Below, piece after piece: positions 23,583-34,271 of a stretch of 64,000 nt of DNA; the stretch's first letter is position 1; the number at the start of each line of letters is the position of its first letter. The stretch spans positions 24,856 to 88,855 of the forward strand of contig JBBHKE010001545.1 in NCBI GenBank assembly GCA_037447655.1. Direction: 5' to 3'. Below the pieces are notes generated by a model. The model did no database searches. It saw nothing but the letters and a program-made list of their open reading frames with translations, and had not been told where the DNA came from. This DNA is from Zygnema cylindricum. Lineage: Eukaryota; Streptophyta; Zygnematophyceae; Zygnematales; Zygnemataceae. The position numbers and the translations under genes were made by a program.

Positions 23583-24513
23583 GTATTCCTACACTTGAAA
23601 ATTGTCGTGTCTTTTCTTTTCTCGCTTGTTTGTTTTATTTCAATTTCGGTTTTCTTTTTATTTTAAAGAAAAAATAACAAAAATATTTTTAAGAAATCAA
23701 AAATATATTTTTATAGATACATTTCTACAAAAATCTATAACTAGCTTTACATTTATAATTACCATTTGCTTGTTGGTAGGCGTTTTTATCTTGTTGGCCA
23801 ATTTTCGGCCAACGATATACTACACTAACTTAAGTATTTGGTTTTTGTTTCCTTTGTTCTAAGGTTATATATAAGGGGCATTGTTTGCTCACTTTGAGAC
23901 ATACTTCACTAAAAAGTGGAGTTAGTGGAGCGGATCCGTTTTTGGGAGCTCTGCAAAACTTCAGTTGTATCGAACAACCGCAGTTCACCTTTGGCAATCA
24001 CCATATTGCTAAGAGTGTTATGTAAGTATCATGATGCCTTGCGGGTACAGGCGCGTGCTAAGGTAGTCGATTGATCGTTTAGAGGGATATTGTCTGGAGT
24101 GGATTAGTGTTAATCCACTTGTATTGAGCATTGCATTTGTCCTGCTTTCCATGCTTGCTATCTAGCCCTGAGTGGCCTTGGCTGAGTTTGCTTTGCCCGG
24201 TGTGGAATTTCTTCTATAGATCTTGTCGTTTGAGGCATTAGTTAACTCTTTTGTGGATTGTGTCGCTTTAGATCTACACTTATGAGTGCTTGGATAGTAA
24301 GTTATTTGCCTTTATAGATATAGCCCTTCGGCCTTGTCCCCTTATTTGCAGGGTAGAACGTTTTGGTAATACGGCTTCCTGATAGATCTGGCCATCGAGG
24401 CCTTGTTATAGATTGATTGGCTGATTGGATGAGTGAGTGGTGTGGTTTGGCATTTGAAGCACCTCGTATAGATCGATTTTGTTATCCGATTGTCATTTGG
24501 TTTTATCATTTTT
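23583..24513 (+). other. Retrotransposon R/U5 and leader, no gene seen
   Basis: This lies between the end of LTR homology and the first gag codon. No match to the common initiator-Met primer-binding site was found by eye. It should contain the U5 region and untranslated leader. Confidence 0.45.
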
Positions 24514-26330
24514 ATGCCCACCGATTGGGATAATCTCGATTATCCTTTCGGAACCACTTGATCGTCGGCCCCGTTTAGGCCCACAGAATCAGGACCATCA
24601 GATTTACCTAGTCTTTTGGACCATCCTTTCCCGAATATCTCAGGTCAAATTTCCCCTTCGGTTCGATCTTCTCTCACCTCAGTATCCTCGTTATCATCAA
24701 TCTCTTCCACATTTTTCGAGGAAGAATTTGACCACGATTCCCTTGACGGGTAGGATTCTAATTCATTATCTTTTTGGTTTCCACAAATTACAAATTCATT
24801 AATATCCCCAATCATTCCATTATTGGAAATGGCTTCCACATCCGAGGGAGGGGGTCGCTTTCATTTCTGTTTTTCAAGAATGAAAAACACCATGACTTTA
24901 TCGCATTTTCGAATGCTATTCGATACCGAAATGCGTGATCTTGCATTTCGGTACCAAGACCGGTTCGATCTACGGGTCGCTTTCTCTCTTTTAGGCCGTT
25001 CCCTTCGCGGTTCAGCCCTTACTCTTTACTCCCGCAAGTATGATTCTGTACTTGCGATGACAAAGTCTTCTCCATCTTTCGCTGGGAGTCCTGCTATTAT
25101 ACGACAACCAGAAATTCCCTACCAACCGGCTATTACGGAAGTCTTTGATCTCAACAGTTATGTTATTACAGCAGCAGTTGCGGAAATACCGCAACAGTTT
25201 GCTATAGCTGCACGTGTTGGAATCCCAGCACGACCAGCGATGACGATCCTTATATTGGATCCGCTCTCTGTCATGTTTGAAATGTTGCAAGCGGAATACA
25301 GTATGCAAAACCCTGACCAAGTTCGTGAGTTAATGAATGTCGAATGGAAGTCAGGAGAGACCGCCCTTGCCATGCGTGCTCGTATGGAAGCTCTCCGTGA
25401 AGTATTGCCGGACTTAATGTTAGATGCTGAAGCTGTCCAAAAATTTGTTGGACTGTTTCCGAGTAAGTCTAAGAAATTTATCCAGAGTCACCTGACTCAA
25501 ACCTACGGCTTGAAGTTCACTTTCAACCAAGCCGCCCAACATGCTGTAGAATACGAAATGCAAAATTGTTGGTGGGAAGCCCATGACCGTCCTAAAGCGA
25601 TCCCGAAAGAACCTAACAACCGGCCTCCTAAAATCTCGGCCATGGGAACCCCACCTGTTGCTCTTGGAAACCGATTATGTTTTCGATGTGGGAAGACAGG
25701 GCATGATGCCCGAATGTGTCCAGACAAAACTGTTACATGTACACATTGCAAGCAAACCGGACACTATGTCCAACGTTGTCATATAAAGAACCCGAAATTT
25801 TCCTATCAGAACCAAATCAAAAATGGTGGCATTCCCGCTCTATCCGCAAAAGCGGTTCAACCAGTTAAAGAACCGGAGAAGGACACCACTCCACCTAGGG
25901 TATCTCGAAGAGAGAGAGCGTTTAGAAATACAAGAGCAAATGGCGGCTATGATGAAAGAACAATTCGCAGCCTTCATGACTCAAATGAAGCCACAGTTTA
26001 CAGGCATGGCTCGCACTGTTGTACACATGCCCACGTTGGCAGGTCGAATCTTACGAGATTCCACCATCCAACAACAAGAGGCTACGTTAGACAAAGGTTC
26101 CACCGATCACAACCGTGACGGTAAAACTCCTAACACACGCTTCCCTTTGTCATTCACTAAAGAACCTTCTCCTCCCTTGCCCGAAACCGCTTCGGCCATC
26201 GCCGCTGAAGCTCTCAACATAATGGATCGAACTATACACGGGGCACACCGCGTTAAAGAACGCTTGTGCATTCTATCCACTGATTTCCGACTCACCAAAA
26301 ATCTCCCCTATCTCCTTTACCTCCGATAGC
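24514..26330 (+). pseudogene. gag: Retrotransposon gag (two CCHC zinc knuckles), interrupted
   Basis: The reading frame starts at ATG 24514 (MPTDWDNLDYPFG) but is broken by TGA at 24559 and TAG at 24751. It is then open to 26118. The capsid-like helical region includes EYSMQNPDQVRELMNVEW and MRARMEALREVLPD. Two zinc knuckles follow at about 25675-25775: CFRCGKTGHDARMC and CTHCKQTGHYVQRC. After about 25860 the plausible protein (a charged helix EERERLEIQEQMAAMMKEQ) continues in another frame to 26329, indicating a frameshift near 25860-25900. Gag packages the element RNA. This copy could not make a complete protein without recoding. Confidence 0.85.
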
Positions 26331-26438
26331 TCGTGTGCAGCTGTCGCGTTACAAGCACTTCAGCTGCACAGAAATCTTGCTGGTATTTAGCCTATTTCCA
26401 TAGAGGAGCCAAATTCCCTCGATCCTCACATCAGTTTT

Positions 26439-26772
26439 TTGGATAACGGGAAGGGTGCATTGTTGATCAATGGTATAGCCCCTTCCCTGCCTCTCATGGA
26501 TACGGGTGCAAAGCCGGTGATATTGGGCTCTAGCTTTGCACTCAAGTTTGGTCTAACTCCGGACAAGCTTCAGACCACTTCTACTCGCTTGTTAACATTA
26601 GCGGGTACAACCGAGCCGGTCATAGGAATCACTAAGGAACCGCTCGTTTTCACGTTTCAGAATGGAACGACCACAGATTTTGCTGAGATCTCGGTTCACG
26701 CTCTGGTCCCTAAATGTAGTGACTATGAATGCCTAGTGGGACAAGACGTTATGTTTCGTGTAGAAAGTGGAG
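26439..26772 (+). pseudogene. Retropepsin-like aspartic protease of the retrotransposon
   Basis: The frame reads LINGIAPSLPLMDTGAKPVIL, with the catalytic DTG at about 26499-26507. A family-typical C-terminal block, CLVGQDVMFRVESGVDML, follows at about 26735. It processes the Gag-Pol polyprotein. It runs directly into the methyltransferase domain, with a frame change at about 26770. Confidence 0.8.
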
Positions 26773-27794
26773 TTGACATGCTTGGGAATAGGCACTTCCC
26801 TCCTTGCATGTTTGCGGAATGGATTATTAATCCGATTTTATTATTCGGTGGAGATCGATCTGTTAGCACGCAAAGCACAATTACATCATTGTATCTGTTG
26901 CATTCCCAACCCCCGCACTTGTTACCAAAATTTGCATACGAGCATATGCATACTGCTCTCCCACAAGACATTCGCATTGTGGGCAGCTATCACTTACAAG
27001 AAATTGGTCCAATCGATCTAGTTTTTGGCGGATGGGAGTGCTAGGGAATATCTCGGGCCGGGAAAGGTCTCGGATTAGCCGATCCTTGCACCAAATTATT
27101 TTTTGAATTGGTTCGCATCTTGAATTTTTTACAAACTTTGGATCATCTTTTGGGGTATATCATGGAAAATGTCGCAGCCTATAATGATCCAAGACCGATG
27201 GTCTTGGCTGATTATCAACGTATTGAACAATTAATTGGTCCGCCTCTTATTATTGACGCGGCTCGCCATGGCTGACTAGCACACCGGGTTCGCTCCAAAT
27301 GGACGAATCTGAACGATATTGGTAGACTCCGTGAGGCCAACTTGTTAGTTCGTCCTCCTCCTACAAACATTCAGGCTGCCCTTCTTCCTTTCCTTAAGGT
27401 GTAGTCTTGCATTAAAAAGGATTGTCCCCCTAATTTCAATGTCAATGTCCCGGGTCAACCTCTCAAGGTGCTTCCTACCTTAGTTTCTTACCCACATTCA
27501 CATGCATTCTCTCATGACGGTCCTGGCATGCTCCGAAACATTCATACCGGTGAGCTCGAAGAGCCTACCTCTAGGGAACGAGAACACCTCATGCATTTTA
27601 TTCCTGGCAATACGGCCGCTACTGGTCTTAAAAAACGTCAAAGATGCACTTTATTAGGTCGTGTCATGGACCCTTACTCTTTGTCTTTTGTTTTAGGTCT
27701 CGGGTTTGCAGCTGGTCGCCACTGTCAGGCACATCCGTCTCAACCAGCTGGGGGGGGTAATGCATCAAGAAAATCTTTCCGTCCCACTCTCTAA
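26773..27794 (+). pseudogene. Retrotransposon-encoded DNMT3-like C5-cytosine methyltransferase
   Basis: Motifs appear in the order of a C5-cytosine methyltransferase. Motif I-like GIGTSLLACL (26785) and YYSVEID (acidic end at 26848-26859) lie in one frame. In the protease frame come GPIDLVFGGWEC with the candidate catalytic Cys at 27039-27041 (motif IV), LGLADPCTKLFFELVRIL, MENV (motif VI, 27162-27173), PLIIDAARHG followed by LAHRVRSKWTNL (motif VIII region), LPTLVSYPHSHAF, and EREHLMHFIPG ... RCTLLGRVMD (motifs IX/X, LLGR at 27651). The LFFE, ENV, IDA-AHR-R-W and LLGR pattern resembles DNMT3-type enzymes. Motif IV has E where Pro is usual. Stops at 27042, 27273 and 27402 and a frame change between motifs I and IV make this copy inactive. 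The domain lies between protease and RT, inside pol. Confidence 0.85.
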
Positions 27795-27879
27795 GGGACC
27801 ACATTTCAATTTTTCCTCTTTTCTTCTCCAATTCCACCAGATCTTGAAATCTCTATCTACGGTTTTCTCAATCCTAGCC

Positions 27880-29520
27880 ATATGTCTTGGTCTATACTTG
27901 CATACACGGCTGTCTAGTATGCAAGTTTCAAGCATATTCCACCCACTCCTAATTGGAGTGCTGCTTTTCCAACACGTAGTTGGAATCATTTGGTTGATTG
28001 CCTTAAACAGTCACTTGTAACTTACGAGTTAGGTCAAACCCTTATCGCAGATGAGCAGTTAGCATTTGCACTAGCTATAGAAGCTATGACAACCGAAAAT
28101 CCCGATGCTCCTAAATGGAAATTCTGCACCAATCTAACAAAGGCCGCACAAGAGTTACTGAATGACGTAGTTTTACGAAATGTTGATGCCTTTGCCTTTT
28201 CTATGAACGATTTGGGTCGTCACATCGCTTATAAGATGTCGATAGATCTCGAAGATGACGGCCTGATATTTAAACCGAAACATCGTTTGTCAGAACCTGA
28301 ATGGCAAATGGTAGACAGGCGATGTGCTCAACTAGAGGAAGTTGGCCTAATCTATCGGTTGAACTCCACATTTGCAGCCCCCACTGTCATGCCTCGGAAA
28401 AAGGATTCCGAGGGTAATTTTACTCAACGTCGAATGTGTGGTGACTATCGTGAACTAAATGCTAGACAATTCAGGATCGTCATCCCATGCCTCTTGCCGA
28501 AGAAATATTTGATCACGTAGGCGGAGCAAAGTATGTTAGTATCCTTGACCTCCGTCAGGGATTCAATCAAATTGAGATAGAGGAAAAAAATTGGCATAAA
28601 ACTGCCTTTTGGGGTAACGACGGCCGATGGAATGGGCCGTAATGCCATTCGGACTGAAAAATGCTCCGGCAGTATTTCAAAAAGTCATGGACTCCGTTCT
28701 TGGAGGTTGTAAGTTTGCTAGATGTTACATCGATGACCTCATCATTGCCTCGGCTATTATCGAAGAGCACGTTGCTCACATCGAATGGTTATTGACTGAA
28801 TTAAAAAAGGTCGAATTAAAATGTCATCCAGCTAAATGCACTTTTGGAGCCGAGGGAGTGTCCTACCTCGGCCATTTTATCTCGGCTGAGGGGATCACTC
28901 CCCTCGAAGCAAAGGTTGAGGCAATCAGTAAATTGCCTGCTCCCACGGACCTAACAAGTCTGCGAGCCTTTCTCGGACTTGCCAATTATTATTGCAGGTT
29001 TGTATCTAATTTTAGCACGATCGCATCTCCGTTAAACGGCCTTCTCAAGAAGAAAGTGGTGTTTAAATGGGATCTCGATCAGATTTCCGCATTTCAAAAA
29101 TTAAAAACCGCCTTATCAAGTGCTCTAATTCTCTATCCTCCTAATCACAAACTCCCATTTTTGTCTCCAAACAGATTTTGGGAAACCCGAAATCGCTGCC
29201 ATCTTGACACAAAGAGAGTTGAGCGGAGAGGAATACGTAGTTGCTTACGCGGGTAGAAGCAATAACCGGGCTGAATCAAATTATAGTAGCTACGAAGGAG
29301 AGTGTCTAGCCGCAGTTTGGGGAGTCGTTCGCTTCCGCAATTATTTGTACGGAAAACCTTTCACACTCCTAACTGACCACAAGCCCTTACATTGGGTGAT
29401 GACGAACGATAAGCTTTCCGGGAAGCTATCTTGATGGGCTTTAATCTTACAAGAAATATGACGTGGAAATAATTCACCGACCTGGTCTGCTTAGTCTAAA
29501 CGCGGATGGAATTTCCCGAA
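27880..29520 (+). pseudogene. pol: Reverse transcriptase and RNase H of Ty3/gypsy type, frameshifted
   Basis: The segment 27990-28520 carries the start of RT (PKHRLSEPEWQMVDRRCAQLEEVGLIY, RRMCGDYRELNA). The middle (HVGGAKYVSILDLRQGFNQIEI, about 28515-28585) continues in a second frame. From 28627 a third frame gives EWAVMPFGLKNAPAVFQKVMDSVLGG and the polymerase motif YIDD at 28726-28737, then SYLGHFISAEGITP and LRAFLGLANYYCRFV. RNase H follows after another frame change at about 29170, with YSSYEGECLAAVWGVVRF and LLTDHKPLHWV, a stop at about 29432, and EIIHRPGLLSLNADGISRNP. At least three frameshifts and one stop inactivate it. The domain order and motifs are those of Ty3/gypsy elements. Confidence 0.9.
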
Positions 29521-29759
29521 ATCCTTTGCCCCGAACTACAGATAACGTAGTTGACAGGATTTCGATGACGACGATGTTCCCGTCATGGCAATGGGTTCTT
29601 ATCTTACTTACTGCTTGGCCTCTATTCTGAACCCCCGTCCCACCACAGATCCTTGGCGTGATGGGCCTCTCATCCTTTTCCTATCCTCCTTGAACTTCAA
29701 GTGCGGCACTACCTCTGATGAAGAAGACAGAGTGAAAAAGAGGGCCAAAAGTTACCTTT

Positions 29760-30870
29760 AGCACAAAGGATCTTTAGTTCGGTTGTTGGCTGACGGAAGT
29801 CATAGGCACGTTCCACGGGCTACCGAGCGTCTTTCTCTCATTGAGCAGATTCACACTGAGCTTGGTCACTACGGTACCAAGCGAACGTTAAGTCTAGTTC
29901 GGCACGGTATTGGTGGTCAGGAATGCAAATGATGTCGCTGCCATTCTGCACAAGTGTGCCACCTGCGACCGTCTCCAAATTTCTTTCTCTAATTGGCAAA
30001 CAACGCTCCAACCTCTACCCATCAGGGGTTTATTCTATAGATGGTTGGTCGATTTGGCCGACCTTATCCCATCTCACTTAGAGGGAAACAATACATCATG
30101 ATTATGATCGAAAATTTCAGCAAGTGGGTAGAAGTCGTAGCCTTGCCTCATAAGACAGCTAAGTTAACCACCGCAGCTTTTAAGGAACATGCCCTTATGA
30201 GATACGGTGCCCTAGTCGAGGTCCTTACGGATCAAGGTACAAAATTTCGGGGAGAATTTCAAAAGATGCTTGATGAAGCTCTCATCGATCATCGCCGTAC
30301 TAGTCAGGATCACCCCCAGGCTGATGGCCTGGCTGAACGAGCAGTCCAGACATTTAAGTGTGCCATGCGTAAGCATGCTTAGAGAAACACATTTTGGTTT
30401 AGGACGAGTCCCTCGGCTACATTACCATAGGATATCGCATGTCAGTTCAGGCTAGTCTGGCTAATTTCAGCCCGTATTATGTTTTATTTGGGCGACAACC
30501 GTAACTCGGTTGCAATAATCAGAAAGCTGCAAGCTTTCCACTTTCGCTGATGTCTAGCACTATTTTTTTGGAAGAACTCACTCGTCGTGCTTTGCTTTTT
30601 GCCCGTGAAATGCCCATGGCTTTTGATAACCTGCAGATTACTCAGCATAGGGACACAATTGGGTTTGTGACCACTCGAAGCGGCAGTTATAAGCCGCAAC
30701 AGAAGCCTTATCGGGTGGGAGACTATCTTTATCTTCGCAGGCAATATTTCGACACTTTGGACACTGATGTTTCTGCACACATCCTAATGATCATCGAGGT
30801 GGATCTGAACGGAATGTTGGGATTAGAAGTAGCGAACACACGGACTTTTCGAGAGCACTCCAAGAATTGA
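29760..30870 (+). pseudogene. Retrotransposon integrase (HHCC zinc domain and DDE core)
   Basis: The N-terminal zinc domain is visible as IHTELGHYGTKRT followed, in a shifted frame, by CATC. The catalytic core has LVDLADLIP (first Asp region, about 30047), VEVLTDQGTKF (second Asp, about 30230) and DHPQADGLAERAVQTFK (Glu, about 30335). Frameshifts occur at about 29925, 30060 and 30380. The C-terminal part (30550-30870) holds QKPYRVGDYLYLRRQ, a typical post-core region of gypsy integrases. A TGA at 30868 separates it from the in-frame PHD finger. Integrase inserts the cDNA into the host genome. Confidence 0.85.
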
Positions 30871-31119
30871 GCTCCATGTTACTTACCATATTTGTCGCAG
30901 GATATGGATCCTACGCGGATGCCGATTACGGAGGCGACGGCATGTACCTTTTGTCATCGATCGGACGGGGATACTACCATGTTACTTTGTGATCATTGCA
31001 ATCAGGGGTTTCACATGGAGTGTTTGGAGCCACCATTGTTAGCAGTTCCGGATGGTCACTGGTTTTGCCACGGATGTCGCGATCTTCCGGTCGTGTTGGC
31101 TAGCTCTTCTACCGGCTAA
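30871..31119 (+). CDS. PHD finger at the C-terminus of pol (C4HC3)
   Basis: It is in the same frame as the integrase tail, after a single TGA at 30868, and ends at TAA 31117-31119. The residues ACTFC, LLCDHC, FHMEC and WFCHGC supply the complete Cys4-His-Cys3 set of a PHD zinc finger, with the conserved Trp before the last Cys pair. PHD fingers usually read histone H3 tails. In this position a chromodomain is found in many plant gypsy elements, so a chromatin-targeting role is a reasonable inference. The module itself is uninterrupted although the rest of pol is decayed. Confidence 0.85.
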   Translation, partial: APCYLPYLSQDMDPTRMPITEATACTFCHRSDGDTTMLLCDHCNQGFHMECLEPPLLAVPDGHWFCHGCRDLPVVLASSSTG

Positions 31120-31125
31120 AGAGCT

Positions 31126-31134
31126 AGGGGGGAA
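31126..31134 (+). promoter_or_regulatory. Polypurine tract (plus-strand primer site)
   Basis: AGGGGGGAA lies seven bases after the pol stop codon and directly before the region repeated as LTR, as expected for plus-strand DNA priming. The 3' LTR would start at about 31135. Confidence 0.7.
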
Positions 31135-32684
31135 TAAACCGACCTAACCATAACCAGCTAAGTCGTTGACCTTTCTTTTTCTTTCACCTTGCCTGTTGTT
31201 GTATTTATTCATTTTTCTCTTTCGTGTCTTATTTCATTCACAATATATTTTCATCATTTGGATTTAAGTGGAGCACAGCTGATGACATTGCATGCATCTT
31301 CACGTTGTTTGACACATGCACGACAACTGTCATGCTGCATCTCTTTGGCCATTCTAATTGTTTGTATATAGGTGTTAGGACCGGCAGCCGCAACACTAAT
31401 TTATATTTGGGTGTTATTTGGGTTTTGCAGGACCGTACATACCCATATTTTGCGTTCGCGTCAACCGTACAATTTTCACATCGTCGTACGCGTCGACCGT
31501 ACGTATTCATTTTTGGCCGTAATATGCGGTGACGAGAAGTTTACCGTACAACTTAGAATTCCCGGATTTTTTGCCGACGGCGACTTTGACCGTACGACAT
31601 ACATTCTCCAGGATTTCCGCCGACGGTGAATTCGATTTTTCACGTCGACCGTACGAGTTCTTTTATCCAGAATTTCCGCGATCGTAAATTTGACCGTACC
31701 TTCAGTCCCACCGTACCTACTTTCATTTCCTGAAATCGCGACCGACGACGATTTGGAATCATTTCACGCGAGGGAGCATCTCGCCCGTCGACACCGAATA
31801 TGCAATTTTTGTTACATCATATCTGGATCGTCGATGCAAATGACATGCAAATCGGCTGTCAGTTCTGACGAAGCGACGTCATTGGACCATTTTAAGTCGT
31901 GAACCATTTGGAGGTTCATGCGTTCACACGTAGATAGGAAGGGTTTTAATCCGTAGGCTATAGATTTTGTAACGTAGGGCATAGGATTTCGGCCTCCTAT
32001 TGGCTAAATCCAACTAGATGCAAATATTTACATAGCACGCTGTACTGTGATTGGCCTGTTTTCGCTAGGCGTAGTTTGGGTTACTAAGTTCATTTTAGAT
32101 TATTTCCTGGTCACGATTTTCAAGTGCAGGAATTATTCATTTTATTTATTTTCAGTATTGAGGATTTTCTGCAGCCATCTTTTTATTTGTAAAATTGTCC
32201 GGACATCTTAGAGGCGATGTTTCTGCCTTTGAGTGAAGCGTCTAGTTTTCCATTACATTATCAATATCTTGTAAAGTCTTACATATTAATCTATACGGCT
32301 TCGGCCAAGACTTACACGGTTTCCCTTCACTTCTCTCGTCATTTTGAGTGGATTTCGACCGCATTCTCACGACACAAACTTCTTTTTTCGGCTGTGGCTG
32401 AACTTTAATTAGTGTGGAAGTTGCATGTTGGGATCATTGATTTGTTGTTTTTATTTCTTGTGATTGTGTAGTTATTTCGATTTGGCTTATGCGCATCTTT
32501 TGAGTTTGGCTATCTCAAACCTCATCAGTGTCGGACATATTGTCGTTTTCGGTTGTTGTTTGTCTTTCTCGGTTGTTTATGCTTTGATTTGTTTTATTTA
32601 AGTATAAATTCAGATTATTCTCGATAAGATAACTCCTGCAAGGAATATAAATAGACCGTGGGGCCTAGTGGCCATCCTTCGGCT
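31135..32684 (+). repeat. 3' long terminal repeat
   Basis: It begins after the polypurine tract with TAAACCGACCTAACC, and from about 31307 it matches the 5' copy. It has the conserved TATAAATAG at 32646-32654. The sequence after ATCCTTCGGCT (32684) is not the R/U5 seen in the 5' copy but a second copy of the first ~195 bases of this LTR. The U3 part (31430-31720) is dense in CCGTAC words, shared with the 5' copy. Confidence 0.8.
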
Positions 32685-32880
32685 AATAAACCGATCTAAC
32701 CATATCCAGCTAAGTCGTTGACCTTTGTTTTTCTTTCACCTTGCCTGTTGTTATATTTATTCATTTTTCTCTTTTCATGTCTTATTTCATTCACAATATA
32801 TTTTCATCGTTTGGATTTAAGTGGAGCCCAGCTGATGACATTGCATGCATCTACACGTTATTTGACACATGCACGACAAT
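32685..32880 (+). repeat. Second copy of the LTR head
   Basis: It repeats 31133-31327 (AATAAACCGAYCTAACCAT to ACATGCACGACAA) with few differences, directly after the 3' LTR. It may be the start of another, truncated LTR or a recombination product. Confidence 0.8.
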
Positions 32881-34271
32881 CAACATCATCAACAAAAAAA
32901 TTGCCTTTTTTGGTGGTAACAGCATGACTTTGATGGTGATTCACATGGAACCTTTTGTTGCCATCACCGTGATGTCTACAAGGCAAAGCAGGCGGGGATA
33001 ACACAAATTGTCAAAGATTTTGGCTTACTTTCTTAGTTTTTCCAGAGGTTCAGATTTTGCTCAAGGGTGAAAACCTGCAATGTATCTTTGACAAAAGTTC
33101 CTGCATTTGTTTTTTATATTTGTTGGCTACCCTCAAAAATTAACTAACTGGGCAGTAGAGTTTCCTCGAAAACAAGAACGGACGCTTTTATGAACCCACA
33201 CATCAGAGATGACAATCCTTTGAGAGCTCATAAAGTGTCACGGTTTCACCACATCAACAATTTTTTCAAAAAAGAAATAAAAGCAGAGAAAACATTTAGG
33301 TCGTTCAATGTCAGCTGCGACTTCCACTCCAAACTGACAACCAACAATAGTAGGTTTTAATGTAGATTTCAATTTTCACTTAAGCTCAACTGGTCGCCGT
33401 TTAAGCTCTTTCTAGGAAAAAAAAGACGTGTTAAGAATCAAATATTCTTATAGATTTGTTTAGATGCAGAAGTTACTGTACTTTCCTGGTTTGATTCTGA
33501 TTATTTGGAGGTTTTTTAACTATGCATTTAGTATCATCCATTTGTCATATGTATCCTTTGATAGTAGTTTAAAGGCCTTAATATTTCACTTTATTTCAAT
33601 ACCATTTTACTCGCAAATTTTACCCCCGGGTAGATAGTAATCAAAATTATTGTTTATAGCTCCAAGATCAGTATTACTTATTGCACTCAATATGTATAGA
33701 AACTCAATAGAACTCCAGATGTATAGAAAATAATCCTATTATGTAAAATATCAATTCTTAAGCACACAAACCTTGCAAAGGCATAAAAGACAGTAAAACC
33801 TACGTGATCCAGTTTAAGGCATATCCAAAAAACAACGCACTATTGGAAAACCTAACATTACTTTCAAATGTAAACGAGGAGACACCAACAGGGAACATTG
33901 CTTTAACGTCGCTACATTAACCAAAACTGTTGATTGCAAGTAACAATCTTATCCGTAAAAACTGCCAAGAACCGGAAACTAGCAAAACCTCGTCTTTGGA
34001 ATTGCAACGGTATTTACAAATCTCACTAAATAAACAAATTGACATTAATTACACATCACCGCTTAAGAAATTTCCTTTATTTACAACACTCTCCCAAAGA
34101 CGAAAGGAAGCAGCCTTCTCGCAAGAATTACTACTAACATACCTCTTGACAGTATTGGCTGAAACGCTCCCTCATTCCTTATATCTTTGAACTCTTCCAA
34201 AAATCGACTGAGGACAATCGACAAAGGATTTCTTCACATTCTACTGAAGCATTCAAATTTGTGTTGATTCC
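32881..34271. other. Intergenic region, no gene seen
   Basis: AT-rich sequence between the retrotransposon and the end of the ceramide kinase gene. Short open frames lack similarity. It probably includes the 3' UTR of the minus-strand kinase gene near its right end. Confidence 0.45.

Larger units (their letters stand above)
22201..32880 (+). mobile_element. Degenerate Ty3/gypsy LTR retrotransposon carrying a DNMT and a PHD finger
   Basis: Long direct repeats (22201-23582 and 31340-32684) bracket a gag-pol region. Domain order is gag with two zinc knuckles, aspartic protease, C5-cytosine methyltransferase, reverse transcriptase with YIDD, RNase H, integrase and PHD finger. Protease before RT and integrase after RNase H is the Ty3/gypsy order. 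A polypurine tract lies at 31126-31134. The two long repeats differ at only four positions over 117 aligned bases from 22250, so the insertion is not ancient, yet the coding region has several in-frame stops and frameshifts. No primer-binding site was identified. Confidence 0.9.
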
